From: DASXHY01 sp036272195
Lineage (GTDB): Bacteria; Verrucomicrobiota; Verrucomicrobiia; Limisphaerales; DASXHY01
Length of the DNA: 64,000 nt
NCBI GenBank assembly: GCA_036272195.1
Contig: DATAZE010000046.1
Coordinates: forward strand, 124,001-188,000
Direction of reading: 5' to 3'
Positions 50,485 through 59,738 of the stretch are shown piece after piece; position 1 is the stretch's first letter; each line of letters starts with the position of its first letter. The notes under the pieces were generated by a model. The model had not been told where the DNA came from and did no database searches. It saw nothing but the letters and a program-made list of their open reading frames with translations. Position numbers and translations under genes: made by a program.

Positions 50485-51927
50485 ATGCCGCAAGAATTCA
50501 AATTGATTCTCAAATACGCCGATCAAGCCGGTTACACGCCGGACATCGATTGTTATTTGCGCCATGGCGGTTATGAATCGCTCAAGAAGGCACTGGCCAT
50601 CCAGCTCAAGGACCTGCCCGATGGCAAAAAAATGTCCGCTCCGGAGCAGATTCGCGACGACGTGAAAACCTCCGGCCTGCGTGGGCGCGGTGGCGCGGGT
50701 TTTTCCTGTGGGCTGAAGTGGAGCTTCGTCGATCGCAAGAGCGGCAAGCCGATTTATCTGATTTGCAACGCGGACGAATCCGAGCCGGGCACGTTCAAGG
50801 ACCGCCAGATCCTTCACAAAGACCCGCATCAGTTGATCGAAGGCATGATCATCTCGTGTTACGCGAACGACGTGCGGCTGGCGTATATTTATATTCGCGG
50901 AGAAATGCCCGAGGGCGCGAAGCTGCTCAATAAAGCGCTGGCGGAAGCGCGCGCGAAAAATTTCCTCGGAAAAAACATTCTCGGCAGCGGTTACGATCTT
51001 GAGATTCACGTTCATCGCGGCGCAGGCGCTTACATCTGCGGCGAGGAAACGGGACTCATCGAATCGCTCGAAGGCAAACGGCCTTATCCGCGTATCAAAC
51101 CGCCGTATTTCCCCGCGGTGCTCGGGCTTTATATGTGCCCGACGATCGTCAATAACGTGGAGACGCTGTGCAACGTGAAACACATTGTGGCGATGGGCCC
51201 GGCGGAATTCGCGAAGCTTGGCACGCCGAACAATACCGGCACGCGCATTGTCAGCCTAAGTGGGCAGGTCAAGAAACCTGGGTATTTTGAAATCGAAGTC
51301 GGCAAGGTGACCATCGGACAACTCATCAACGACCCCGAATTCGGCGGCGGCCTTCGCGATGGGCGAAAGTTAAAAGCGGTCATTCCCGGCGGCTCGAGCG
51401 CGAAAGTTTTCAAGGCGGGCGAGAAGTTCAAACTGAAGCGCAAGGTGGATGGCAAAGACACCGAGGTGGAAGTGGACATGCTCGATTTGCCGTACGATTT
51501 CGATTCGCTGATCGCCGCGGGTTCCATGAGCGGCTCCAGCGCGATTATCGTGATGGATGACAGCGTGGACATTGTCGAGGCGCTGGCGAACATCAGCGAA
51601 TTTTACGCGCACGAAAGTTGCGGCCAATGCACGCCTTGCCGCGAGGGTTCGCTCTGGATGAGCAAGGCGCTGCATCGCATGGCGCACGGCGAAGGCCGCG
51701 CCAACGACGCTGATTACCTGGTGAAAATCGCCGACAATATTCCCGGCGGGCGCACGATTTGCGCCTTTGGTGAAGCCTGCTCGTGGCCGGTGCAAAGTTT
51801 CGTGGCGAAGTTCAAAGATGAATTTGTGGCGAAAGGCAAAGCGGACGAGGAACGGCGGGCCAGGGAAAAGGCCGCGCCCAAAACCGCAACGCCCGCGGAA
51901 CGAAGCGAATTAGCCGGCGCCCATTAA
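50485..51927 (+). CDS. nuoF: NADH-quinone oxidoreductase subunit F
   Basis: A 480-residue flavoprotein. The start is ATG 50485; the longer frame from 50431 lies in a repeat. It has the NADH and FMN sites (GLRGRGGAGFSCGLKW, CNADESEPGTFKDR), an SLBB domain, and the N3 [4Fe-4S] ligands (ESCGQCTPCREG). It ends in a charged, Ala-rich tail. It oxidises NADH in complex I. Confidence 0.96.
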   Translation: MPQEFKLILKYADQAGYTPDIDCYLRHGGYESLKKALAIQLKDLPDGKKMSAPEQIRDDVKTSGLRGRGGAGFSCGLKWSFVDRKSGKPIYLICNADESEPGTFKDRQILHKDPHQLIEGMIISCYANDVRLAYIYIRGEMPEGAKLLNKALAEARAKNFLGKNILGSGYDLEIHVHRGAGAYICGEETGLIESLEGKRPYPRIKPPYFPAVLGLYMCPTIVNNVETLCNVKHIVAMGPAEFAKLGTPNNTGTRIVSLSGQVKKPGYFEIEVGKVTIGQLINDPEFGGGLRDGRKLKAVIPGGSSAKVFKAGEKFKLKRKVDGKDTEVEVDMLDLPYDFDSLIAAGSMSGSSAIIVMDDSVDIVEALANISEFYAHESCGQCTPCREGSLWMSKALHRMAHGEGRANDADYLVKIADNIPGGRTICAFGEACSWPVQSFVAKFKDEFVAKGKADEERRAREKAAPKTATPAERSELAGAH

Positions 51928-51936
51928 TGAAATATT

Positions 51937-51997
51937 GCCACAGAGTCACAGAGCACACAGAGAGAGAAAAACTCTGTGCTCTCTGGGCCTCTATGGC
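51937..51997. repeat. CACAGAG-type palindrome
   Basis: The left arm has CCACAGAGTCACAGAG and the right arm CTCTGTGCTCTCTGG and CTCTATGGC. It fills the nuoF-nuoG gap. Confidence 0.75.
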
Positions 51998-52005
51998 TGA
52001 TTAAA

Positions 52006-53697
52006 ATGTCAGCGACAACGACAACTGAAACGAAACCCGCACCGCCGCCGGTCGAGAAGATCAAGGTGAAGGTGGACGGCCGTGAAGTCGAGGTGCCGAA
52101 GATGATGCCGGATCCCATCACCGGCAAACCGATTCCCACCACGATGATCCAGGCATGCACCGCCAACAAAGTGGATGTGCCGCATTATTGCTATCATCCC
52201 AAGCTGCCGGTGGTGGGCAACTGCCGCATGTGCCTCGTGGAGTTCGGCACGCCCGCCATGGGGCCGGACCGCAAGCCGGTAATGAATCCCGACGGCACGC
52301 CGAAAATCGCGAAGTCCCCGCGCCCGGCCATCGCGTGCGCCACGCCGATTTCGCCCGGCATGGAAATTTACACGAACACGCCCGCGGTAAAGCAAATGCG
52401 CGAAGGCGTGCTCGAATTTCTGCTCATCAATCACCCGCTCGATTGCCCCATTTGCGACCAGGCCGGCGAATGCAAGCTGCAGGAATATTCCGTCGACTAC
52501 GGCAAATCCGAGAGCCGCTTTGTGGAGCCAAAGGTCCACAAACCCAAGCGCGTTGACCTTGGACCGCGCATCGCGCTCGATGACGAACGCTGCATTCTCT
52601 GCACGCGATGCATCCGTTTCACGAAAGACATTGTGGGAGATGACGCTCTCGGCATCGTGAATCGCGGCAGCTACAACACGCTCACCGCCTTTCCCGGCAA
52701 GGCATTCGATAACAATTACACGCTGAACACGGTGGACATCTGCCCCGTCGGCGCGCTCACCTCGAAAGATTTTCGTTTCAAGATGCGGGTTTGGTTCCTG
52801 AAAGAAACCAAGAGCCTGTGCACCAGTTGCGCGACCGGTTGCAACACGATCGTCGGCTCGCGCGAAGAAGTCATGTACCGCTACGAGCCGCGCGAAAACG
52901 ATGCGGTCAATTCCACCTGGATGTGCGATTACGGCCGCTTAAATTACAAGTGGATCAATCGCGCGGACAGGCTCGCTGAAGTGAAAGGGGCGAAGGGCGA
53001 GGGGCGAGGTTGGAATGGAGCGTTAAGGGAAATTGCCGAGCTTTTGAATAAGGCGTCGCAAGGCTCGGTGGCGATCATCGCCTCCGCACGGCAGACGAAT
53101 GAAGAATTGTTCCTGCTGAAAAAACTCGCGACCAAACTCGGTGCGGTCACGGACTCCGTTCCACGCACGGGCGAAAGTGATAAGCTATTGTTGAACGCGG
53201 ATCGCAATCCGAATTCCAACGGCGCGCGCCTGACGGGAATTTGCACCGCGGAGATGGGCGCGCAAATCCCGCGCATTGCCAAAGGCATCGAGCAAGGAAC
53301 CATCAAGACCTTGATTGTATTCGGCGAGGACGTCACGAAGCACGGCGTCAACGCCGCGTTGCTCGGCAAACTGGAGACGCTCATCGTGAGCGACATTCTC
53401 CCGAGCGAGACAACGAAACTGGCGCATTATCTTTTGCCTGGCTGCGCGCACGTGGAGAAGCGCGGCACGTTCACGAACGCGAAGGGCCGGGTACAGAAAT
53501 TCATGAAGGCGCTGGAGCCGCGCGGTGATGCCCGGCCCGAATGGGAATTTCTACACGAACTGGTTTTCAACGTCACCGGGCAGGATGGTTACGCGACGAT
53601 GGAAGGTTTGTTTAATTTGATGGCGAAGGAAGTCCCGGCGTTTAACGGGCTTACTTGGGCCGGTTTGGGTGACACGGGCGTGACGGTGCAAATTTAA
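52006..53697 (+). CDS. nuoG: NADH-quinone oxidoreductase subunit G
   Basis: A 563-residue protein, shorter than E. coli NuoG (about 908). From ATG 52006. It has the [2Fe-2S] ferredoxin (CYHPKLPVVGNCRMC), the His-Cys cluster segment (CPICDQAGECKLQ), two cluster ligands (CILCTRC) and the extra N7 motif (CTSCATGC and a later WMCDYGR). The C-terminal molybdopterin-like part is present but reduced (about 330-563). Confidence 0.94.
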   Translation: MSATTTTETKPAPPPVEKIKVKVDGREVEVPKMMPDPITGKPIPTTMIQACTANKVDVPHYCYHPKLPVVGNCRMCLVEFGTPAMGPDRKPVMNPDGTPKIAKSPRPAIACATPISPGMEIYTNTPAVKQMREGVLEFLLINHPLDCPICDQAGECKLQEYSVDYGKSESRFVEPKVHKPKRVDLGPRIALDDERCILCTRCIRFTKDIVGDDALGIVNRGSYNTLTAFPGKAFDNNYTLNTVDICPVGALTSKDFRFKMRVWFLKETKSLCTSCATGCNTIVGSREEVMYRYEPRENDAVNSTWMCDYGRLNYKWINRADRLAEVKGAKGEGRGWNGALREIAELLNKASQGSVAIIASARQTNEELFLLKKLATKLGAVTDSVPRTGESDKLLLNADRNPNSNGARLTGICTAEMGAQIPRIAKGIEQGTIKTLIVFGEDVTKHGVNAALLGKLETLIVSDILPSETTKLAHYLLPGCAHVEKRGTFTNAKGRVQKFMKALEPRGDARPEWEFLHELVFNVTGQDGYATMEGLFNLMAKEVPAFNGLTWAGLGDTGVTVQI

Positions 53698-53719
53698 TTG
53701 GGCCGCGGCGAAACACAGA

Positions 53720-54754
53720 ATGGACTGGAACTTTATACTATTTAGCGTGGTGAAGATCATCGGCGTTTTCGCCGTGTTGATGACCATTGTCGCGTATGCG
53801 GTGTGGGTGGAGCGGAAGGTCTCGGCGGCCATCCAGGACCGGCGCGGGCCCAATCGCTTCGGCCCCTTCGGCCTGTTGCAACCGGCCGCCGATGCCGTTA
53901 AATCCTTCCTAAAAGAGGATTTCACTCCCGCGCACGTGCGCAAAATTTATTTCTGGCTCGCGCCCGCCATCGTGATGATCCCCAGCATTGTGGTGGTGGC
54001 CGTGATTCCGTTTGGCTCGTATCTCGGCCATCAGAAAATGGTGATCGCAGACCTGGACGTCGGCATTCTCTACACATTCGGGATCGTCTCGATGGGTGTT
54101 TATGGGATTGTGCTGGCAGGTTATGCGAGCAACTCGAAATTTCCATTTCTGGGCGGCATCCGCTCGAGCGCGCAATTGATTTCCTACGAAATCGCGATGG
54201 GCATGTCGGTGGTCGCGGTGTTCCTAATCGTTGGTAATTTGAACCTGACCCAGGTCGTATTGTATCAATCGGGCAGCCTTTTCCATTGGCTCATTTTTAA
54301 GCAGCCGATTGCGTTCATCATTTTTGCCGTCGCCTCGCTCGCGGAAACCAATCGCACACCTTTCGATTTGCCCGAAGCGGAACAGGAATTGGCCGGCGGT
54401 TACAACGTGGAATACAGCTCGATGAAATTCGCGCTGTTCTTCATGGGTGAATACGCGAATGTCACCGCTGCTTCCGCCATGATGGTCACGTTGTTTTTTG
54501 GCGGTTGGACGCTGCCGTTTGCGGGACTCGATCAACCTGCTGCAAGCATCGGCATTGGCATCCTGCACATCGTCATTTTTTTGGCGAAAACGTGCTGCGT
54601 ATTGTTCATGATTATCTGGGTGCGCTGGATGTGGCCGCGGTTCCGTTACGATCAATTAATGGATTTGGGCTGGCGCCGCTTTTTGCCGCTCGCCCTGGCG
54701 AACATCATCGTGACCGCAATAGTAATATGGGCGATAACTGTTCATCATTCGTGA
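53720..54754 (+). CDS. nuoH: NADH-quinone oxidoreductase subunit H
   Basis: A 344-residue membrane protein with about eight TM helices. The quinone-site segments are present: DRRGPNRFGPFGLLQPAAD and AETNRTPFDLPEAEQELAGG with its acidic loop, then YSSMKFALFFMGEY. It links the hydrophilic arm to the membrane arm. It starts 22 bases after nuoG. Confidence 0.97.
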   Translation: MDWNFILFSVVKIIGVFAVLMTIVAYAVWVERKVSAAIQDRRGPNRFGPFGLLQPAADAVKSFLKEDFTPAHVRKIYFWLAPAIVMIPSIVVVAVIPFGSYLGHQKMVIADLDVGILYTFGIVSMGVYGIVLAGYASNSKFPFLGGIRSSAQLISYEIAMGMSVVAVFLIVGNLNLTQVVLYQSGSLFHWLIFKQPIAFIIFAVASLAETNRTPFDLPEAEQELAGGYNVEYSSMKFALFFMGEYANVTAASAMMVTLFFGGWTLPFAGLDQPAASIGIGILHIVIFLAKTCCVLFMIIWVRWMWPRFRYDQLMDLGWRRFLPLALANIIVTAIVIWAITVHHS

Positions 54755-54761
54755 TTACGCC

Positions 54762-55304
54762 ATGATCGTTAAACGCAAAAAAATGAATCTTTGGGAACGG
54801 CTTTACCTGCCGGCGGTCATCGGCGGGTTCAAGGTCACGCTGCGTCACTTCTTCAAAAAGAAAGTGACGATGCAGTATCCCGAGGAAAAATGGGTCGTGC
54901 CGGAGGGTTATCGCGGCGCGCCTTATCTCGTGAAGGACCAGGAAGGCAACACGAAGTGCGTCTCGTGCCAGCTTTGCGAATTTGTCTGCCCGCCCAAGGC
55001 CATTAAGATCACGCCGCCGGGGCAGGATTGGAAACTTGCCGACCGTCCCAACGCCGAAAAGATGCCACTGGAATTTGAGATCAACATGCTGCGGTGCATC
55101 TTCTGCGGTTTCTGCCAGGAAGTTTGTCCCGAAGAGGCGATTTTCCTGCAAAAGGATTATTCGCTCACCGGCGCTTCGCGTGAGGAACTGATTTACAACA
55201 AAGAAAAATTGCTCGCGCTGGGTGGCAAGCACGCCGGCATTCAGAAGTGGAAGCACAAGGCGGAAGAGGCTACGAAGCAGGAGAATTTTCCGGTGAAACC
55301 CTGA
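54762..55304 (+). CDS. nuoI: NADH-quinone oxidoreductase subunit I
   Basis: A 180-residue protein with two [4Fe-4S] motifs: CVSCQLCEFVCPPKAI and CIFCGFCQEVCPEEAI. They carry clusters N6a and N6b. The N-terminal helix (YLPAVIGGFKVTLRHFFKK) lies on the membrane. It starts 7 bases after nuoH. Confidence 0.97.
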   Translation: MIVKRKKMNLWERLYLPAVIGGFKVTLRHFFKKKVTMQYPEEKWVVPEGYRGAPYLVKDQEGNTKCVSCQLCEFVCPPKAIKITPPGQDWKLADRPNAEKMPLEFEINMLRCIFCGFCQEVCPEEAIFLQKDYSLTGASREELIYNKEKLLALGGKHAGIQKWKHKAEEATKQENFPVKP

Positions 55305-55325
55305 AATGAAGCTTCTCTGGAGCTT

Positions 55326-55346
55326 GGAATTTGGAATTTGGAATTT
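55326..55346. repeat. Three GGAATTT heptamer units
   Basis: GGAATTT repeated three times, just before the nuoJ ATG. It would add residues 'EFGIYK' if a TTG start at 55331 were used. Confidence 0.7.
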
Positions 55347-55351
55347 ATAAA

Positions 55352-55843
55352 ATGGCGGACGCGTTATTCTATATCTTTGCTGGTCTGGCGCTGATTTGCG
55401 GCGTGATGATTCTCGTCAGCCGCAACCCGGTGAACAGCGCGATGTTCCTCGTGCTGACCATCGCGTCACTGGCGGGCTTGTTTGTGATGCTGGAGGCGTT
55501 CTTTCTCGCGGCAATTCAAATTCTCGTTTACGCCGGCGCAGTCATGGTGCTGTTCCTGTTCGTCATCATGTTGCTGGACCTGAAAGCTGAGGAACGGCGC
55601 AAAATTAAAATTCTTGGCATCACCGGTGGCGTGATTTCCGTAGGCGCCATCGCCGCGATCTTTTTCAAAAGCCTGGCGAACACGCCATTGAATGCGACTC
55701 GCGCCCCGGATTTCCACGCTGGGACGATTGATCTCGGCAAGCTGCTGTTCTCGCAATACCTGCTGCCATTTGAAATTGTCTCCGTGCTGCTGCTCGTCGC
55801 CATGGTCGGCGTGATACTCCTCAGCAAAAAGGACCTGAAATGA
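55352..55843 (+). CDS. nuoJ: NADH-quinone oxidoreductase subunit J
   Basis: A 163-residue membrane protein with about five TM helices. It contains MILVSRNPVNSAMFLVLTI and IQILVYAGAVMVLFLFVIML, the pi-bulge TM3 region of NuoJ. The start is ATG 55352. Its stop overlaps nuoK. Confidence 0.94.
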   Translation: MADALFYIFAGLALICGVMILVSRNPVNSAMFLVLTIASLAGLFVMLEAFFLAAIQILVYAGAVMVLFLFVIMLLDLKAEERRKIKILGITGGVISVGAIAAIFFKSLANTPLNATRAPDFHAGTIDLGKLLFSQYLLPFEIVSVLLLVAMVGVILLSKKDLK

Positions 55844-56148
55844 AACATGTAGGCCTGGAACACTATCTCGCCGTCAGCTTCCTGCTGTTCGCGCTGGGGC
55901 TTTTTGGCGTCATCATCCGGCGCAATGTGCTGGTGATTTATATGTCGCTTGAGCTGATGCTCAACGCGGCGAACCTCGCACTGGTCGCGTTCTCCCGGTT
56001 TAATAACAATCTCGACGGGCAGGTCTTCGTCTTTTTCACCATCACGGTCGCGGCGGCGGAAGTCGCGGTGGGGCTCGCATTGATTGTGGCCTTGTATCGC
56101 AAACGCCAGACGGCGCATGTGGAAGACCTGACGACGATGAAACTGTGA
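55840..56148 (+). CDS. nuoK: NADH-quinone oxidoreductase subunit K
   Basis: A 102-residue protein with three TM helices. The proton-path Glu is in VIYMSLELMLNAANLAL, and the second in TVAAAEVAVGLALIVALY. It overlaps nuoJ and nuoL by 4 bases each. Confidence 0.96.
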   Translation: MKHVGLEHYLAVSFLLFALGLFGVIIRRNVLVIYMSLELMLNAANLALVAFSRFNNNLDGQVFVFFTITVAAAEVAVGLALIVALYRKRQTAHVEDLTTMKL

Positions 56149-58076
56149 TGCACCTGAATTTTCTACCCTGGATAATTCTGTTCCTGCCGCTTGCCGCCGC
56201 GGCGGTCATCACGCTTTTCACCCTGCGCAATCGCCAGGTCAGCGCCACGCTGTCCGTTGGCGCGGTCGTTGCCGGATTCATCCTGTCAGTCATTTTTGTG
56301 AAAGTCGCCGGTTGGCAACCAGCCGTATCCGAGGTGGCGGTGAACTGGCTTTCGGTCGGTCCGTTGCAGGCTGGAGGCGGGTCGTTGCAGGTTGATTTTG
56401 GCCTGCACTTGGATGCGCTAAGCCTGGCGATGATGCTGATCGTCACCGGTGTGGCCAGCCTGATCCATATTTACTCAATGGGCTACATGCACGACGACCC
56501 GAGCTATTCGCGTTTCTTTGCGTGCCTGAGTTTGTTCACGTTTTCGATGCTGGGCATCGTGCTGTCGAACAATTTTCTGCAACTGTTCATCTTCTGGGAA
56601 CTGGTTGGTGTGTCGTCTTATTTGCTGATCGGGTTTTGGTACGGAAAAGCTTCGGCGGCGGACGCGGCGAAGAAGGCGTTTATTACGAATCGGCTGGGGG
56701 ATTTTGGATTCATCCTCGGAATCCTGCTGATTTGGGGGATATTCCAAAGTCTCAATTTTGTCTCAATCCAACAACGTCTTCCCGAGATTCTAAACACGCA
56801 TGGCGGTTTTATTCCGCCGGGATCGCTTCCGTTTGGGACTACATTAACCATCGCGGGCCTGCTCATCTTCTGCGGCGCGGCCGGTAAATCCGCGCAATTC
56901 CCACTGCATGTCTGGCTTCCGGACGCGATGGAAGGCCCGACGCCCGTCAGCGCGCTCATCCACGCGGCCACGATGGTCGCCGCGGGTGTTTACATGCTCT
57001 GCCGCGTGTTCTTTCTTTTGAACGATGACGCGCTGCAAGTGATTGCTTATATCGGTGGATTTACGGCGTTACTGGCGGCGTTGATTGCGGTTCAACAAAA
57101 CGACATCAAACGCATCCTGGCTTACTCAACACTTTCGCAACTCGGCTACATGGTCATGGCCGTCGGCTTGAAAGGGCCGCCGGCAGCGATGTATCACCTC
57201 ACCACGCATGCGTTTTTCAAGGCGCTGCTGTTCCTCGGCGCAGGGTCGGTGATTCTTGGGATGCATCATGAACAGGACATCTGGAACATGGGCGCGCTGC
57301 GCAAAAAAATGCCCGTGACCTTCTGGACGTTCATGGTGGGCACGCTCGCGCTCGCAGGGTTGTGGCCGTTCAGCGGCTTCTTCAGCAAGGATGCCATCAT
57401 CGGCCAGGCGTTCGGACAGCATAATTATATTCTTTTTGGCGTGGGCGTTTTCGTGGCAATGCTGACTTCGTTTTACATGTTCCGGTTGATGTTAGTCGTT
57501 TTTTATGGATCAACTAAATCGGACGACGCCGGCCATGCTCACGAATCGCCGGGCGTCATCACATGGCCGCTGCGAATTTTGGCGATCTGCAGCATTTTCG
57601 CGGGCGGATTTGTGGCGGTGGAAAATATCTACCTGAAACAATTTCCCTCGGAAACAACCGAAGAAGCCGCGAGTTTCGCACATCATCTCTTCGAGCCGTT
57701 CATCGCTGCGCCGGCAGCGGCGCTCTCGGGTTTGGGGGCGCTCGCGCTCGGTTTCATTGCCGCCTATGCGCTTTACGCGAAGGCGGACAAAGATCCGCTG
57801 CCGGAAAAACTCGGCGGGCTCTCCCGCGCCATGCGCAATCGTTTTTATTTCGACGAGCTTTACGATGCCACGGTGATTCGGCTGCACAATACGCTCGCGG
57901 CCATTGCCGGGGGCATTGATTGGTGCATTGAGAATGTTTTTATCGGTTTCATTCGCGGCGGCACGGATTTCGCCGGGCGCGGATTGCGACTGGTGCAAAC
58001 CGGCAATCTCCAGACCTACGCGTTTCTGTTCGCGCTGGGCGCGGCGCTGGTGCTGTATTTGGTTTTAGGAAAATGA
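56145..58076 (+). CDS. nuoL: NADH-quinone oxidoreductase subunit L
   Basis: A 643-residue antiporter-like subunit. It has FWELVGVSSYLLIGFW with the key Glu, AGKSAQFPLHVWLPDAMEGP with the conserved Lys, and HATMVAAGVYMLCR-like sequence. It has a long C-terminal lateral helix region (about 510-600). It pumps protons at the far end of the membrane arm. Confidence 0.97.
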   Translation: MMHLNFLPWIILFLPLAAAAVITLFTLRNRQVSATLSVGAVVAGFILSVIFVKVAGWQPAVSEVAVNWLSVGPLQAGGGSLQVDFGLHLDALSLAMMLIVTGVASLIHIYSMGYMHDDPSYSRFFACLSLFTFSMLGIVLSNNFLQLFIFWELVGVSSYLLIGFWYGKASAADAAKKAFITNRLGDFGFILGILLIWGIFQSLNFVSIQQRLPEILNTHGGFIPPGSLPFGTTLTIAGLLIFCGAAGKSAQFPLHVWLPDAMEGPTPVSALIHAATMVAAGVYMLCRVFFLLNDDALQVIAYIGGFTALLAALIAVQQNDIKRILAYSTLSQLGYMVMAVGLKGPPAAMYHLTTHAFFKALLFLGAGSVILGMHHEQDIWNMGALRKKMPVTFWTFMVGTLALAGLWPFSGFFSKDAIIGQAFGQHNYILFGVGVFVAMLTSFYMFRLMLVVFYGSTKSDDAGHAHESPGVITWPLRILAICSIFAGGFVAVENIYLKQFPSETTEEAASFAHHLFEPFIAAPAAALSGLGALALGFIAAYALYAKADKDPLPEKLGGLSRAMRNRFYFDELYDATVIRLHNTLAAIAGGIDWCIENVFIGFIRGGTDFAGRGLRLVQTGNLQTYAFLFALGAALVLYLVLGK

Positions 58077-58090
58077 ATTTGAATTTGGAT

Positions 58091-58171
58091 TACCGCAAAG
58101 ACGCGAGGCGGACTAAAGTCCGCGCTCCTTTCGCTTTTTCGCGTCTCTGCGCCTTTGTGTCTTTGCGTTAA
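58091..58171. repeat. CGCAAAG palindrome containing a short hairpin
   Basis: The outer arms are ACCGCAAAGACGCGAG (58092-58107) and CGCGTCTCTGCGCC-TTTGTGTCTTTGCG (58140-58168). Nested inside is GCGGACT-AA-AGTCCGC with tail GCTCC (58108-58128). It fills the nuoL-nuoM gap. Confidence 0.8.
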
Positions 58172-58173
58172 CA

Positions 58174-59736
58174 ATGAGCATCTTGACCTACATCGTCGGT
58201 TTGCCGCTGCTCGCAGCCATCGTGCTGGCATTCGTGCCGCGCAATTTTGCGGTCATCATGCGCTTCGTGGCCATTGTCGCCACGCTGATCTCCGCGGTGC
58301 TGGCAATTGTCATGTTCGCGCGATTTCAGACGAACACGGCGGGCTACCAGTTCGAACAACAAATTGATTGGGTCCGGACGCTCGGCATCAGTTATCACGT
58401 CGGCGTGGACGGCATCAACGTCGGCTTGGTGCTCATGGGTGCGATTGTGGGTTTCGCCGCCGCGTGCTGCTCGTGGGAAATCCGTTCGCGCGAAAAGGAA
58501 TTTTACATCCTGCTGCTCGTCATGACCGGCGGCATCCTGGGCGCATTCGCATCGCTCGACCTTTTCTTTTTCTATTTCTTCCACGAATTCGCGCTGGTGC
58601 CGACGTTCATCATGATTGGCCTGTGGGGCCGGGGCGAACGGAAAAATTACGCCACGTTTCAAATCACCCTTTACCTCAGCGTCGGCGCATTGATCGCTTT
58701 GATTGGATTGATTGCGCTCTACACTCAATCGGGCGCAAATACGTTTGATATTCCGAAGCTCACCGAATACGTGCGGGCGAACCCGCTGTCGGTCAGCGCG
58801 CAGCATTTCATTTTCCCGCTGCTGTTGTTCGGTTTTGGCATCCTCGTTTCGCTGTGGCCATTTCACACCTGGGCACCACTCGGCTACGGCTCGGCACCTA
58901 CACCCACGGCGATGTTGCACGCAGGCGTGTTGAAAAAATTTGGGCTTTACGGACTCATTCGCGTGGCGCTGCCGCTGATGCCCCAGGCCGCGCAGCATTG
59001 GATGCAAGCCATCGCGTGGCTCGCGCTCGGCAATCTCGTTTATTGCGGCTGGGTCGCCATGCGGCAAAAAAACTTCAACCGGCTCATCGGCTATTCCAGC
59101 GTGGCACACATGGGTTTTGTGTTTCTCGGCATCGCCACCCTTTCGCTTGTGGGCATCACCGGTGCCGTACTCGTGATGATCGCACACGGTTTTCTCGCGG
59201 CGCTGACCTTCGCACTGAGCGGCTATCTGTATCAGCAGACCGGCACGCTTGAAATCAAAGAACTCGGCGGACTGTTGCGCAAACTACCGTTTATCGGGAC
59301 GGCACTGGTCATCGCGGCGTTTGCCGGGTGCGGCTTGCCGGGGTTTGCAAATTTTGTTGGTGAAGTCACTGTGCTGTTCGGCGCGTGGAGCGTGCCGACG
59401 TTTCGCGTGATTACGGTCCTCGCCTGCTGGGGGGCACTCATCATCGGCGCGATTTACATGCTGCGCGCGGTGCGAAATATTCTTCAAGCCGATCTGCCGG
59501 CGAAATGGGCCGGTGTCACCGACGCGCACCTCTGGCGCAAATTGCCTTTTGCACTGTTGATTGCCTGCCTGTTGGTCTTTGGATGTTTCCCGAGATTATT
59601 GACGGAAAAACTGCGCGACCCGGTTTCGGCGATCGTCCAGATGGCGAATCCAGTATTGGCGCCGACTCAACCGACCGCAACCGTTCAAGTTGACCGGATC
59701 AATCAGAGCATCCTGACGTCGACCGCCACGAAATAA
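58174..59736 (+). CDS. nuoM: NADH-quinone oxidoreductase subunit M
   Basis: A 520-residue antiporter-like subunit. It has FFHEFALVPTFIMIGLWG with the key Glu and FGILVSLWPFHTWAPLGYGS, then TAMLHAGVLKKFGLYGLIR with conserved lysines. The final segment is a short charged tail. It starts 97 bases after nuoL, just past a palindrome. Confidence 0.97.
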   Translation: MSILTYIVGLPLLAAIVLAFVPRNFAVIMRFVAIVATLISAVLAIVMFARFQTNTAGYQFEQQIDWVRTLGISYHVGVDGINVGLVLMGAIVGFAAACCSWEIRSREKEFYILLLVMTGGILGAFASLDLFFFYFFHEFALVPTFIMIGLWGRGERKNYATFQITLYLSVGALIALIGLIALYTQSGANTFDIPKLTEYVRANPLSVSAQHFIFPLLLFGFGILVSLWPFHTWAPLGYGSAPTPTAMLHAGVLKKFGLYGLIRVALPLMPQAAQHWMQAIAWLALGNLVYCGWVAMRQKNFNRLIGYSSVAHMGFVFLGIATLSLVGITGAVLVMIAHGFLAALTFALSGYLYQQTGTLEIKELGGLLRKLPFIGTALVIAAFAGCGLPGFANFVGEVTVLFGAWSVPTFRVITVLACWGALIIGAIYMLRAVRNILQADLPAKWAGVTDAHLWRKLPFALLIACLLVFGCFPRLLTEKLRDPVSAIVQMANPVLAPTQPTATVQVDRINQSILTSTATK

Positions 59737-59738
59737 CG

